Assembly (NCBI GenBank): GCA_036365455.1
Contig: JAWQUS010000032.1
Coordinates: forward strand, 10,389,501 to 10,453,500
Length of the DNA stretch: 64,000 nucleotides
From: Macrosoma leucophasiata
Taxonomy: Eukaryota > Arthropoda > Insecta > Lepidoptera > Hedylidae
Direction: 5' to 3'
The position numbers were made by a program, and so were the translations under genes. The notes under the pieces are model-generated. The model saw only the letters and a list, made by a program, of their open reading frames with translations, had not been told where the DNA came from and ran no database searches. Shown here one piece after another: positions 33,078 to 42,390 of this stretch; position 1 is the stretch's first letter; the number at the start of each line of letters is the position of its first letter.

Positions 33078-33738
33078 GTACGTCTACATAGAGCGAGCAG
33101 CCTCGCGAGGCATTTGCCGCCTGAGGCTGCTAGCTCTGTTTGAACTCGCCCGACACTAGATGGCTCGGGCGCTTGGTCGCGCGCGCTTACCAAGGCACGT
33201 TCACACAGAGAGCGCTGCCTCGCAAGGCATTTGTCACCCGAGGCTGCTAGCTCTGTGTGGACGCGCCCGACACTAGATGGCTCGGGCGCTTGGTCGCGCG
33301 CGCTTACCCAGGTACGTCCACACAGAAAGCGCTGCCTCGCAAGGCATTTGTCGCCCGAGGCTGCTAGCTCTGTGTAAACGCGCCCGACACTAGATGGCTC
33401 GGGTGCTTGGTCGCGCGCGCTTACCTAGGCACGTCCACACAGAGAGCGCTGTCTCGCGAGGCATTTGCCGCCCGAAGCTGCTAACTCTTTGTAGACGCGC
33501 CCGACACTAGATGGCTCGGGCGCTTGGTCGCGCGCGCTTACCAAGGCACGTCCACACAGAGAGCGCGGCTCGCGAGGCATTTGCCGCCCGAGGCTGCTAG
33601 ATCTGTGTGGACGCGCCCGACACTAGATGGATTGGGCGCTTGGTCGCGCGCGTTAGCCGAGGCACGTCCACACAGAGAGCGCTTCTTCCCGATGCATTTG
33701 CCACCCAAGGCTGCTTGCCTTACGTGAACGCGCCTAAT
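33078..33738. repeat. 117-bp GC-rich tandem array, about 5.7 units
   Basis: The word CGACACTAGATGG starts at 33151, 33268, 33385, 33502 and 33618, giving a period of 117, 117, 117 and 116 bp. Each unit contains an internal inverted repeat (CTCTGTGTGGACGCGCC against GGCACGTCCACACAGAG) and GCCTCGCGAGGC. The array starts 66 bp after the CRAL-TRIO stop codon. Small open frames in it are repeat artefacts. Confidence 0.92.
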
Positions 33739-34517
33739 GAATATAATTTAACCTAGAAACGAACACTCACAATTAGCCAGATAGGCTGTTGTTTTAAGAT
33801 TATAAATGATGAATCTCTTGACATTCACCGGGTATAGATAGGTAATGCCGAACTTTGAGGGTATCATTGGGACTGAAAAAATATCGGCCAAGTTTGATTT
33901 GGACGTTAAGAATATTAATTAAGTTACGATGAACTTTGTTAAGGTTTTCCTGTGATCTAAAATGTTAACTGTATTTTTTTTATTCAAACGGTAGACTTAA
34001 TAGCTTAATATTAATGGGCAAGCAGAGGAGAGGTTGAATTTTGTTAATTTTATTATTATAAATATACTAACATTATTTTTATTTAGCAGTTAAGTTATAA
34101 AATTAAATATTATTATCACATTAAGGCCCTTTGTTTTATATGTCACCCGTTGCATACAACATAGTTTGCGAAATTTTTTTTAAAGGTAATATATATTTGG
34201 GATAATATACCTGAAATACCTACCAGCGGATAACATACAATTTTTGTATTAGGTAGTACCTAGTAAACCTTAACCTGAAAATGATCAACTACTCTAACTT
34301 AAACACGTAGAATTGAACCATTGATTAATTTATTTCTCAAATGATGGTTTGAAAACTAATTTATCTCAGAGAAAGTAAAACGTGATTGGGAATAAAAAAT
34401 AGCACCCAAACCCTTTTATAACATAGCAAATTTTCGTGGAAGCCGCTTGCCGTAAAGATTTACCTTATTTAATATAAATTATTTCATTAGACATAGCAAA
34501 ATGTATTGTAGTTTAAA
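33739..34517. other. no gene seen
   Basis: AT-rich flank after the tandem array. No polyadenylation signal close to the gene and no coding region. Confidence 0.4.
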
Positions 34518-34738
34518 CTTAGGCACACTGCGGAGACTTCGCCAAAATTCTATACAAACCCTTAATTTGGTCTCTACAGACATCAATCAGTGACGTGTAT
34601 ATACACGTTCACCTGTGTACGTAGCACGTAGAGAATACCAAACGTCTTCCATAAGAAGGAGGTTGGATGAGGCGGGAAAATCGGGCGAGACGTCGAAGTC
34701 GCCATTCTATACGTATTATTATTACATATTCTTTGACT
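34518..34738 (-). repeat. family B repeat, complete
   Basis: GGCACACTGCGGAGACTTCG through ACAGACATCAATCAGTGACG to GACGTCGAAGTCGCCATTCT. Confidence 0.7.
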
Positions 34739-34789
34739 TAGGTGTTGATTTTAATGATATTTGTGACCTCAACATTCATCATCAACATT

Positions 34790-35050
34790 TCAGCCAACAG
34801 ACGTCCACTGATGGACCAAAAGCCTCCTAAGGGGCAAATGCCATAATCTCCACGCTTGGCATGCGTATTGGCAATCGCAGTGGCGGTAGTGGCGCAGGAC
34901 GTTGCTGCCCATCTTGCATTATGGCACTTACTACTTACTGGAATGGTCTGACCGCCATTGTTCGGTTGACTGACTGCGGAAGAATTGTCTTCCACTAGAA
35001 GCGAATTCTTCTTCTAGTGGGGTCGACACGTCCCAACGCCTGTCACGTCC
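34790..35050. repeat. composite of decayed repeats (incl. family F)
   Basis: 34795-34935 holds CAGACGTCCACTGATGGAC and GGCAATCGCAGTGGCGGTAG, the latter related inverted to 24160-24235. 34938-35050 holds the family F fold-back (GGAAGAATT-CTTCCACTAG). Confidence 0.5.
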
Positions 35051-35164
35051 TGACGCTCCTATGTTATCTCATCTATATTTCAAAGCGTTATTTCATAGTT
35101 ACATTGTACTTAATTTATAGGTAAATTACTATTTTCGAAACAATTTTTAAAAATCTTTTTTTTT

Positions 35165-35445
35165 GTCATGGAAGTGGCAAACAACTTTGCAGTTCGTATT
35201 GATGTTAAGTGAGGACTGCAGCCAGCCTATAGACACTTACATAAAGACCAAGGTCAAGATGCAGATATGACAGTTATGCCCGGTTAAGGTTAGCTTAAGG
35301 TGTGACGCTGGCACAGAAATTACAGGGCCGTACATTACCACCTGAACGGAACACGATAGTGCTGAACACTACTAGTGGCAAGAATATTAGGTAATGCGGT
35401 GCTGTCTACGCCCACGAGCTCCGTCACTGGAGCTCTTCCACCAGT
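35165..35445 (-). repeat. family A repeat, near full length
   Basis: From ATGGAAGTGGCAAACAA to the hairpin and CCACCAGT, with a small local insertion near 35270. Confidence 0.75.
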
Positions 35446-36630
35446 AGATTTTTTAAATTAGGTTATCTCTACACGTAGTGCTTATAGTAGTCCCTCATCA
35501 ATAAGTTGTATTCAGTAAGCAAGTAAGCGAGCAAGCTTTTTGTTTCAAACAAGTATCTAATCCAGTACTTGTAGAGTTTTAATAATAATAACAATAATAA
35601 GGTGGGTTTAAAAAGTGTTTATGACATAAAAAGTGGTTTAAAAGTTATAAACTAGAGATGTTAAGTGTAGGTACTTTGGAGGAGCGGGTGGGAGTGTTCC
35701 TTCGACGAAAAGGGGGGATCCTCCGACCAGGCGAGGTGGTAGCGCCTTGCGGGCCGCGGCCCATCGATTGACATTGGGAAGTTGTATATATGCCATGCCA
35801 ACTCTTGAGAAATCTTCGTTAGTGCGATGTTATTCGACTGACACGCCATCTACCGTACTAGACAAGTACTGTGAGGTTTCGTCTGTGTTCCACTAGTTAG
35901 CGCTTTAATGTTGTAGACGCCACAGTACTATTCCACCAGGGCCACGTAAGCTAATATTTACAACATAATTAAATAATAATTGTATATTATACGTATTTTT
36001 TCTTGCAATACCTTGTCCAAGAATAGGCCTAGTAATTATGCAATAACTTTAATCAAATTATGTAAGACACAAAAAATATTTATCTAAATAAATACATCCT
36101 ATGAATTATGTATAGCACCCATTAGTTTTCATGAAACAATATAATATTTAAATGCTGTCATCTAAAATTAACAGATAATTAAATATGTCTGAACATTTTT
36201 CCACGTACTTATTACATATTAAAATCTAACATACGTAGCTTCACGCCTGTATTCTCTGAATAACCTCTTCAAAAACTACTACTCGATAAAAGAATTTAAC
36301 CATTAAAAAAATATATAAAGTCTGTGTATTCTGATTCCCACGACATCAGATTTTTTGGTGTATACAAAGACAGACCATTCTTTGTTCCTAGAGATTTTTA
36401 GGTATATTTTAATAACAGTAAAGACGTTCGCTCGCTTGCTGTAATAAACGCAATAACGAGCGTACAGTATTTTAAAGCAATAATTTGTGTTCTTTCTTTT
36501 GAATTCTGAATGAGTATCCTATTCAACAAAAGAACATTCGTTCATTTGATACACCACAAAACCCACCAAGAACTTGTTCATATATTTGAATTTTTGCTTA
36601 ATCTTACCTTTTGGACTAATCTTTGTTTGT
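35446..36630. other. no gene recognised
   Basis: The left part (35660-35940) is less AT-rich (GGGGGGATCCTCCGACC, GCGGGCCGCGGCCC) but has no coding frame I can assign. 35940-36630 is AT-rich and featureless. Confidence 0.4.
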
Positions 36631-36631
36631 T

Positions 36632-36757
36632 TGAAGCGCGCATGGCCATGCGGCTGGTGTAGAACGCAAGCGATTCGTCTATGCGAAACGGGCACGGGGG
36701 GTATGTGTTTATTGATGGGTGACCGTGAGTGGAAAATTATATGCGCCTTTAGGTGCT
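36632..36757 (+). repeat. 5S-derived SINE, head only (first of three in tandem)
   Basis: GAAGCGCGCATGGCC, GGCTGGTGTAGAACGCAAGC and GATGGGTGACCG are present, but the middle is diverged. It ends at TTAGGTGCTT, exactly where the next copy begins. Confidence 0.6.
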
Positions 36758-37108
36758 TTGAAGCGCGTATGGCCCCAAGCGATCTACTCGGATAAGGGAT
36801 ACGGGCGCGGTCGGGTGTGTGATGGGTGACCGCTAGTGGCAAATTAAAATGCGCGTTTCCGTGCTTCGAAGGGCACGTTTAACCGTCGGTTCCGGTTGCT
36901 ATTGATAGATAGCAGTTGTTAAACCTTGTCAGACGCCTTATGCCAACATACCTTGAAAACATCCGACAGCGGGTTAGCCACTAACCCGTATCTCCACCAA
37001 CCCGCATTAAAGCAGCGTGGTGGAGTAAACTCCAAGCCCTCCCCGCAAGTAGGGGAGAGACTCGTGCCCATTAGTGGGACGTATGTATCAAGGGTTGTCA
37101 TCATAATT
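36758..37108 (+). repeat. 5S-derived SINE, near full length (second of three)
   Basis: Contains GATCTACTCGGATAAG, CGGGCGCGGTCGGG and GATGGGTGACCGCTAGTGG, then CGTGCTTCGAAGGGCACG, ATCCGACAGCGGGTTAGCCA and the tail TTAGTGGGACGTATGTATCA. Confidence 0.75.
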
Positions 37109-37308
37109 AGGTGCTTCGGAAGGCACGTTAAGCCGTCTGTCCCGGTTGCTATCGATAGATAGCAGTCGTTTAATCTTGTCGGGTTGCGCGGGTTGGCAAC
37201 TGACCCTTATCTCCACCAACCCGCGTTGAAGCAGCGTGGTGGAGTAACCTCCAAAAAAAAAGGCAGAGACTCAAGCCCAACAGTGGGACGCAACAAGGGT
37301 TGATAACA
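37109..37308 (+). repeat. 5S-derived SINE, 5'-truncated (third of three)
   Basis: Begins GTGCTTCGGAAGGCACGTTA and ends GCCCAACAGTGGGACGCAAC; the 5S-like head is missing. Confidence 0.7.
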
Positions 37309-37777
37309 ATCTTTGTTTACACTGAAATAGTTAGGTAAATTAGAAACAACGTTTTTGCTCTAGTTTTGTTCGTTTCGTCCATAGAGAAACACCGGAGAGG
37401 AGTAGCCATATGCAGGCTTTGCCCTCTGTCAAAGTACAACCCAAATGGGCCTATACCTGTCGCCTAGCTGTTTAAATGTGTGTGTGAAATTGTTTCTGTA
37501 TTTTGTTAAAGTCAGGGTGTGAGTTTCGTAGTAATACTCCCCTCCGGTCCGCCGCGGCCGGTGGGCCGAGTTGCTCTATGGTTCCGTCTAAACATCTTAC
37601 ACATATTTAGGTAAATGGTGCCTATATCTGTCACAGAGAAAAACATTATGTCACGACGTGGTTCAAGGTAAGGATAATTTTATTTATATTAACGAGATAT
37701 GTAGACGTAGGTAATCATTGGCTTAATTATCGATACGACCGTTAAGGTAAACATAAGCACAAAAGAGTTTTTTTTAT
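37309..37777. other. no gene; repeat fragment
   Basis: CCTATACCTGTCGCCTAGCTGTTTAAATGT (37449-37478) matches the odd tail of the 5S SINE at 26302-26335. A GC-rich GGTCCGCCGCGGCCGGTGGG follows. Otherwise unremarkable. Confidence 0.4.
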
Positions 37778-38051
37778 ATGTAATGGAAGGGGCAAATATG
37801 CGTGCAGTTCACATTGATGTTCAGTGATGACTGTAGCCTATAGACACCCACACAAAGACCAAGGTCAAAATGGAGATGCGTTACCACTCCTGAGGCCTAA
37901 GGTGTTATGCCTCTGTGCTGGAAGTTACAGGGCACCTGACATTACCACCTGACCGGTTCACGATAGTGCTGAACACTACTATTTAGCGGCACATATATTA
38001 GGTAATGCGGTGGTGCCTACGCCCGCGAGCTCTGTCACTGGAACTCTACCA
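37778..38051 (-). repeat. family A repeat, full length
   Basis: From TATGTAATGGAAGGGGCAAA to GAGCTCTGTCACTGGAACTC. The terminal ACCAGT has lost a few bases. Confidence 0.78.
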
Positions 38052-38179
38052 AGTTACACCATCATACTTAGTTATTTGAGCATATTCCTCTGGAAAATAC
38101 AATTTTTCGCTGATCCTCGTTATTTCAAGTTAACTACCACTCGGGAACTTACAAAATCGACAATCATTATGATGTCTTT

Positions 38180-38435
38180 GTATATGTATGTATGTATGTA
38201 TCTTCACGCCAGGTCCCTAACGGGGTAGGCAGAGAGTGTAGAGCGCCAGACATCCCGGTTCAGACAAACCTCTCGTGCCTCGTCTACCTTCATCATTCTC
38301 TTCATACATGCACGCCGATTCCTAAGACTTTTGACCCCACCATCAGACAGAATTCGACCTATTTGGTCATGGTAGGTCAGCCTTGGTCTTCCTGGGCCTC
38401 TGCAACCATCCACGTCTTTGTATATAGTATGATAT
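38180..38435 (-). pseudogene. 3' end of a LINE with (TATG)n tail
   Basis: The reverse-strand frame encodes GCRGPGRPRLTYHDQIGR, MKVDEAREVCLNRDVW and RSTLSAYPVRDLA. This fits the basic C-terminal tail of RTE/Jockey-like LINE proteins (a GRPR-x-W/Y motif followed by DRDxWR). Its 3' end is CTCTCTGCCTACCCCGTTAG, GGACCTGGCGTGAAG and a (GTAT)n tail at 38180-38200. A matching 3' end lies at 59870-59935. 5'-truncated and inactive. Confidence 0.55.
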
Positions 38436-38611
38436 AATAGGTTGGGGAAAAAGTCTTTTCGCTTTATAGTATGCATGAACTTGTAATAAAATATTTTTAG
38501 CTGTAGAATTATTGTATCTGGCTGGTTTTGGTACCATTGAAAGATAAAATTTTAAAGAACATAATTCCAAATTCAAATTAGGCAAATGTGTGATTTTCAT
38601 TTGTTTTTCGT

Positions 38612-39232
38612 AATGTCAAGATGAGTGAATCTAATGAATAAATTCGATACATTTTGAAATATTACTATAAAAAAGGTAAAAAATGCAATGCAAGCCGCGA
38701 AAAAAATTTGCAATGTTTTTTTTTTTTTTTGAAGAGCTTGCTCAAAGACCATGATGCTCTATACGTTCACATGAATCACATTCTTCATTTAAAAAAATAA
38801 TAAAACAACATTAGCTCATTGACAATTGATATAGTTGCAACAGTATTCTGGCGTCATCCGTAGTAGGATCTGCCAGGACACTGTTGCAATGTCCTATTTC
38901 TAATGAAGCCCTGCGATGAGCCTCACCTCGAACACATTCAACCAAAATATGGTATACGTCTTCCTTTGCAATGTTTATGAATCTAGTGCAGTGTCTGCGA
39001 GAGTGGCACAAATTTGGTTCAAGCGTTTTCAATCCGGAAATTTTGATTTCAAAGATGCACCTCGCTCTGGTCGCCCTATTACGGACAAAATGGATGCCAT
39101 TTTTGAAAAAGTGGAGCAAGATCGACATATCAGTAGTTACGACGTAGCTGAATAACTGAGAATTGATCACAAAACAGTTTTGGCGCATTTAAAAAAAGGT
39201 GGGTACAAAAAAATCTCGATATTTGGGTACCT
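38612..39232 (+). pseudogene. mariner transposase N-terminal part, disrupted
   Basis: After removal of the LINE insertion the frame has the helix-turn-helix region with VAQIWFKRFQSGNFDFKDAP, RSGRPITDKMDAIFEKVEQD and RHISSYDVAE. There is a stop after the VAE segment and another near the N-terminus. Mariner transposases are about 340-350 residues; here only the DNA-binding third remains and no catalytic D is present. Confidence 0.7.
38719..38964 (-). mobile_element. 5'-truncated LINE insertion in mariner, poly(A) tail
   Basis: The left border is a 15-base T run (38716-38730), that is, a poly(A) tail on the reverse strand. The insertion is flanked by a perfect 12-bp duplication TTTGCAATGTTT (38707-38718 and 38965-38976). 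The reverse frame to the stop at 38811 reads EDVYHILVECVRGEAHRRAS ... LLQLYQLSMS, which looks like the very C-terminal CCHC-like tail of a Jockey/R1-type LINE. Confidence 0.75.
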
Positions 39233-39256
39233 CACGAGCTCACTGAAAGAAACCAA

Positions 39257-39969
39257 TTTCAAATTAAAATTATTTATTGCGTTATGTCATATGGGTACAT
39301 AGGTGGTATTGTACAATGACACCCTGTTAGGGTATAGCAACATAAGAGGGGAAGCTTATGTAATAAGGGGAAAGTTAAATATTATCATTTATTTAGATTA
39401 AAAAATACCATTTGAAGGTGTCGCTCAAATAATCCTGAATATTATAGTAACATTTATCGATGAGTAATTGTTTGATATTTTTAATGAATGTGTTGTAGTT
39501 TGTTTCGTTTTTTAATGGTGTTGGTAATTTATTATATATTTTTATGCTCATAACAAAAGGACTTGACGAATGGCTGGCTAGACGGGAGGTAGGGAGCATT
39601 AGTCTATTTTGGTGTCGTAGTAGGTGATTTGTAGGGATGTCTGCGCGTCTTGTGTAAAAGGCTGGATAGGTTTTAACAAATTTACATGTTTCTAGAATAT
39701 ATATGGAAGGTAATGTTAGCATTTTTAGCTCTTTAAAATGGGGTACACAACTGGTTTCTTGTTTTATGTTTGCTAATATTCGGATTAATTTTTTTTGCAA
39801 TGTAAAGAGTGTAGGCATGTCCGTACTATTTCCCCACATAATTATCCCGTAAGTAAACCATGAGTAGGCATATGCGTAGTAAGTTGCTAGTGATGATTTA
39901 AGATCTGTTGTTCTTTTTATTTCCCATAGGGCATAAATAAATTTCGAAATTTTACTTCTAATATGTTGT
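39257..39969 (-). pseudogene. antisense CR1/Jockey-type LINE, 3' part (C-terminus and 3' UTR)
   Basis: The reverse frame (39969 to stop at 39393) encodes SKISKFIYALWEIKR, YYAYAYSWFTYGIIMWGNS, LQKKLIRILANI, FVMSIKIYNKLPTPLK and KCYYNIQDYLSDTFK, the C-terminal region of a non-LTR pol. About 135 bp of 3' UTR follows to near 39257. It is the continuation of the RT fragment at 45087-46177, separated by the LINE inserted at 39970. Confidence 0.8.
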
Positions 39970-40502
39970 ATGGAGTACAATTGGGACGTCGATGCAAGTG
40001 CACGCGTATTTACCTTTCTCCGAGTCATTAAATATTTATACGTTTTAAAATCGTGAACTAGTGATTGAAATAATAATCGAATAGTGTAAATATACCAAGT
40101 GACCAATTGAATAACAACTCAGTATATAAACTGTGCTGAAATACTGTGCATTAACGAAAAATAGATAAATAAAGTTAAATCGTGATGAACCATGACCTGC
40201 GCAACAAAGTAGATCAACAGGTGCGCGCACGCAATATTGACTGCGGAATCAACCGAACGGTACCCGAAGGCACCCCGAACCATACGGGTCAACGACCGAA
40301 CGGAAGAAGCCGATCCTTTAACGAATACGCCCGAGAACAGCCCGGTGACCACCAAGATCGAAGTAATATAAACGCAACGGCGTTCGATCGCTTTCAAGGA
40401 CACAGGCGAGCGACCGGTTGTAGTGAACAATAGATTTGAAACATCGCTACAAACAGACAACAAATTGATAAAACTAAGGTAATTGACTACAATCATCTTA
40501 AA

Positions 40503-41744
40503 ATGAGAACCTGTGTTGCATGTAACGGGCAAATTGGTATATCGGAACTACTTGAATGCACTAAATGTAAGGGAAAATTCCACTATCCATGTGTAGGCAT
40601 AACTAAAATCCAATATAATAGCCAAATGCATGACCTACAGCGTATATGGGCATGTCCAGAATGTACTATATTGACTAAACGCCCCAAATACGATAATACG
40701 CCTGTAAAGGGTCACCAATCAATTTTGGATGATAGTACAATGTCTGTCGATGATCAAATTACAGCAAATAATAGTTTATATGGTGATACGCTATGTTTAG
40801 ACCAAAATGCATCGCAAGTGGGCAGTAAAACCTCTACTTCTACCTCACATAAACTAGGGAAAACTGAAGATTCACCGATGCTAACCCTTGACGAAATTAG
40901 TAAACTCCTAGACGAAAAACTTCAAAGCAACACGAAAACCCTAATGCGACATATATTATCCGAAATTTCCACACTAAAATCTCATGTTCAAAATGAAGTC
41001 ACTTTGGCTATAAATAATATGAAAATTGAAATATCCAAACAAAATATTGGCGTGGACTCACAACTGAAAAACTTGAAGCAGGAAATGTCGAAAATTCAAC
41101 AAAAAATCGACGTATTAGAAAAAGAAAACGTATCATTAAAAAATCAAATATCAGAATTAAAACAGTTATCATCAAGAAAGTCAGTTTTAGAAAATTACCG
41201 AGACTTAGAAGCTTCAAAAAAATTCGTACTTTACGGTCTCGAAGAACAATATTACGAAAACGACCAAGATTTGAACGACCGAATAATACACACTTTCCAA
41301 AATATAATGAACGTGAATTTGACTGGCTATATTGAAAACATTAAAAGAATTGGAAAAAAAGGTAATAAAAGGCCACTTATTGTGGAATTGATCAGCAAAA
41401 GAATGACAAAATATCTACTTCAACATAGTCGTATATTCAAAAATACTGGACTAGCAATTTCAAAATTGTTGAATGAAACTGAAATTCAAGAAAGGAAGGA
41501 ACTTCAGGACATTTTACGTCAAAATAGAAAAAATGGAAGGCACGCCGTAATACGCGACAATAAGTTATATATTGACGGCAGTCAATACGATCTGACACAA
41601 CACAGCCTAAGAAATATGCAGTGCGATGCTGATATCACCCGGAAATCCACACAAATAACTCAAAACAGCGAGCCCCCCCGGACATTTCGTCCCGCTCCCA
41701 ACGACAACAGCCCCCGCTGTACCGCAAGACCCTCATTTAAATAA
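40503..41744 (+). CDS. LINE ORF1 protein: PHD-type zinc finger, coiled coil, RNA-binding domain
   Basis: 413 residues. The N-terminus has a C4HC3 PHD-like finger (C4, C7, C19, C22, H27, C30, C51, C54). Residues about 120-225 are a charged helix with heptads (LKQEMSKIQQKIDVLEKEN), probably a coiled coil for multimerisation. About 230-380 resembles the L1-ORF1-type RRM and C-terminal domain (KKFVLYGLEE, RIGKKGNKRPLIVEL, RHAVIRDNKLYIDG). ORF1 proteins coat the LINE RNA and act as nucleic-acid chaperones. The stop is followed after 4 nt by the ATG of ORF2, which suits termination-reinitiation. Confidence 0.85.
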   Translation: MRTCVACNGQIGISELLECTKCKGKFHYPCVGITKIQYNSQMHDLQRIWACPECTILTKRPKYDNTPVKGHQSILDDSTMSVDDQITANNSLYGDTLCLDQNASQVGSKTSTSTSHKLGKTEDSPMLTLDEISKLLDEKLQSNTKTLMRHILSEISTLKSHVQNEVTLAINNMKIEISKQNIGVDSQLKNLKQEMSKIQQKIDVLEKENVSLKNQISELKQLSSRKSVLENYRDLEASKKFVLYGLEEQYYENDQDLNDRIIHTFQNIMNVNLTGYIENIKRIGKKGNKRPLIVELISKRMTKYLLQHSRIFKNTGLAISKLLNETEIQERKELQDILRQNRKNGRHAVIRDNKLYIDGSQYDLTQHSLRNMQCDADITRKSTQITQNSEPPRTFRPAPNDNSPRCTARPSFK

Positions 41745-41748
41745 ACTT

Positions 41749-42390
41749 ATGATATTAGTCCAAAACCTACAAAGTATCAACAACAAAATACACATACTCG
41801 AAAATGTACTGGAAGAACAAAAAATCGAAGTAGCATGCTTATCTGAAACCTGGATTAAGAAAGAAAATATGCAATTCATAGAAATAAGCGGCTATTGTTT
41901 TGCATCGGCTTTAAATCGACAACATCATAAAGGCGGCGGAGTAGCTATACTAACACAAGAACATTTATTGTATAAAGAACTAATAGATTTTAAGAAGTTA
42001 TCAGTGGAGTATATCACCGAGTGCTGTGCGATCGAATTACCTGAACATAACCTTATATTAATTAACTTGCATAGATTGGACCGCGAAATAGATACCTTCT
42101 TTAAAATTATAGATAAAATAGTAGATAAGATGAAAATGTTCAGTTCAAAAAAACATATAATACTTACAGGCGATTTTAATATTGACAAAAAACGAAAACG
42201 CAAATTATATGAGAGACTTTGTAATATTTTGTTAACCTGTAATTTGCACCAAGTAATTAATAGACCTACGCGAATAACAAATACAACATCATCTTGTATA
42301 GACCTTTTATTCACAAATACTAGAAATATCAGTACACAAGTAATTAATAACGGGATATCGGATCACAGCAGCAGCATTGTACTTATTTGA
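41749..42390 (+). CDS. LINE ORF2 part 1: APE-type endonuclease
   Basis: 213 residues of apurinic-like endonuclease with the expected motifs: NLQSI (N-terminal strand), CLSETWI (catalytic E), KGGGVAI, LTGDFNID (D and N), SCIDLLFTN and the final ISDHSS (D/H pair). The enzyme nicks target DNA to prime reverse transcription. The frame closes at 42388, just after the SDH motif, while the RT continues in the next frame; a small indel near the CAGCAGCAG run (42367-42376) best explains it. The endonuclease residues themselves look intact. Confidence 0.8.
   Translation: MILVQNLQSINNKIHILENVLEEQKIEVACLSETWIKKENMQFIEISGYCFASALNRQHHKGGGVAILTQEHLLYKELIDFKKLSVEYITECCAIELPEHNLILINLHRLDREIDTFFKIIDKIVDKMKMFSSKKHIILTGDFNIDKKRKRKLYERLCNILLTCNLHQVINRPTRITNTTSSCIDLLFTNTRNISTQVINNGISDHSSSIVLI

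Larger units (their letters stand above)
38439..39233 (+). mobile_element. mariner-like transposon, left part, interrupted
   Basis: Starts with the inverted terminal sequence TAGGTTGGGGAAAAAGTCTT followed by TTCGC, the same as the outer end of the copy at 51943. It carries the transposase N-terminus and breaks off at GAAAGAAACC (39233), where the antisense LINE tail begins; the catalytic half is absent. A 246-bp LINE piece is inserted at 38719-38964. Confidence 0.75.

Noticed and set aside
33078..33738. CRISPR-like or coding repeat array
   Set aside because: Units are adjacent with no spacers, the genome is eukaryotic, and the open frames are repeat by-products.
40119..40532. 137-codon reverse-strand frame
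   Set aside because: It overlaps the 5' UTR and start of LINE ORF1, which has clear motifs on the other strand.
42387..42390. Programmed frameshift or reinitiation between endonuclease and RT
   Set aside because: In this LINE group both domains belong to one ORF, and the site is a simple CAG run; mutation is the simpler reading.
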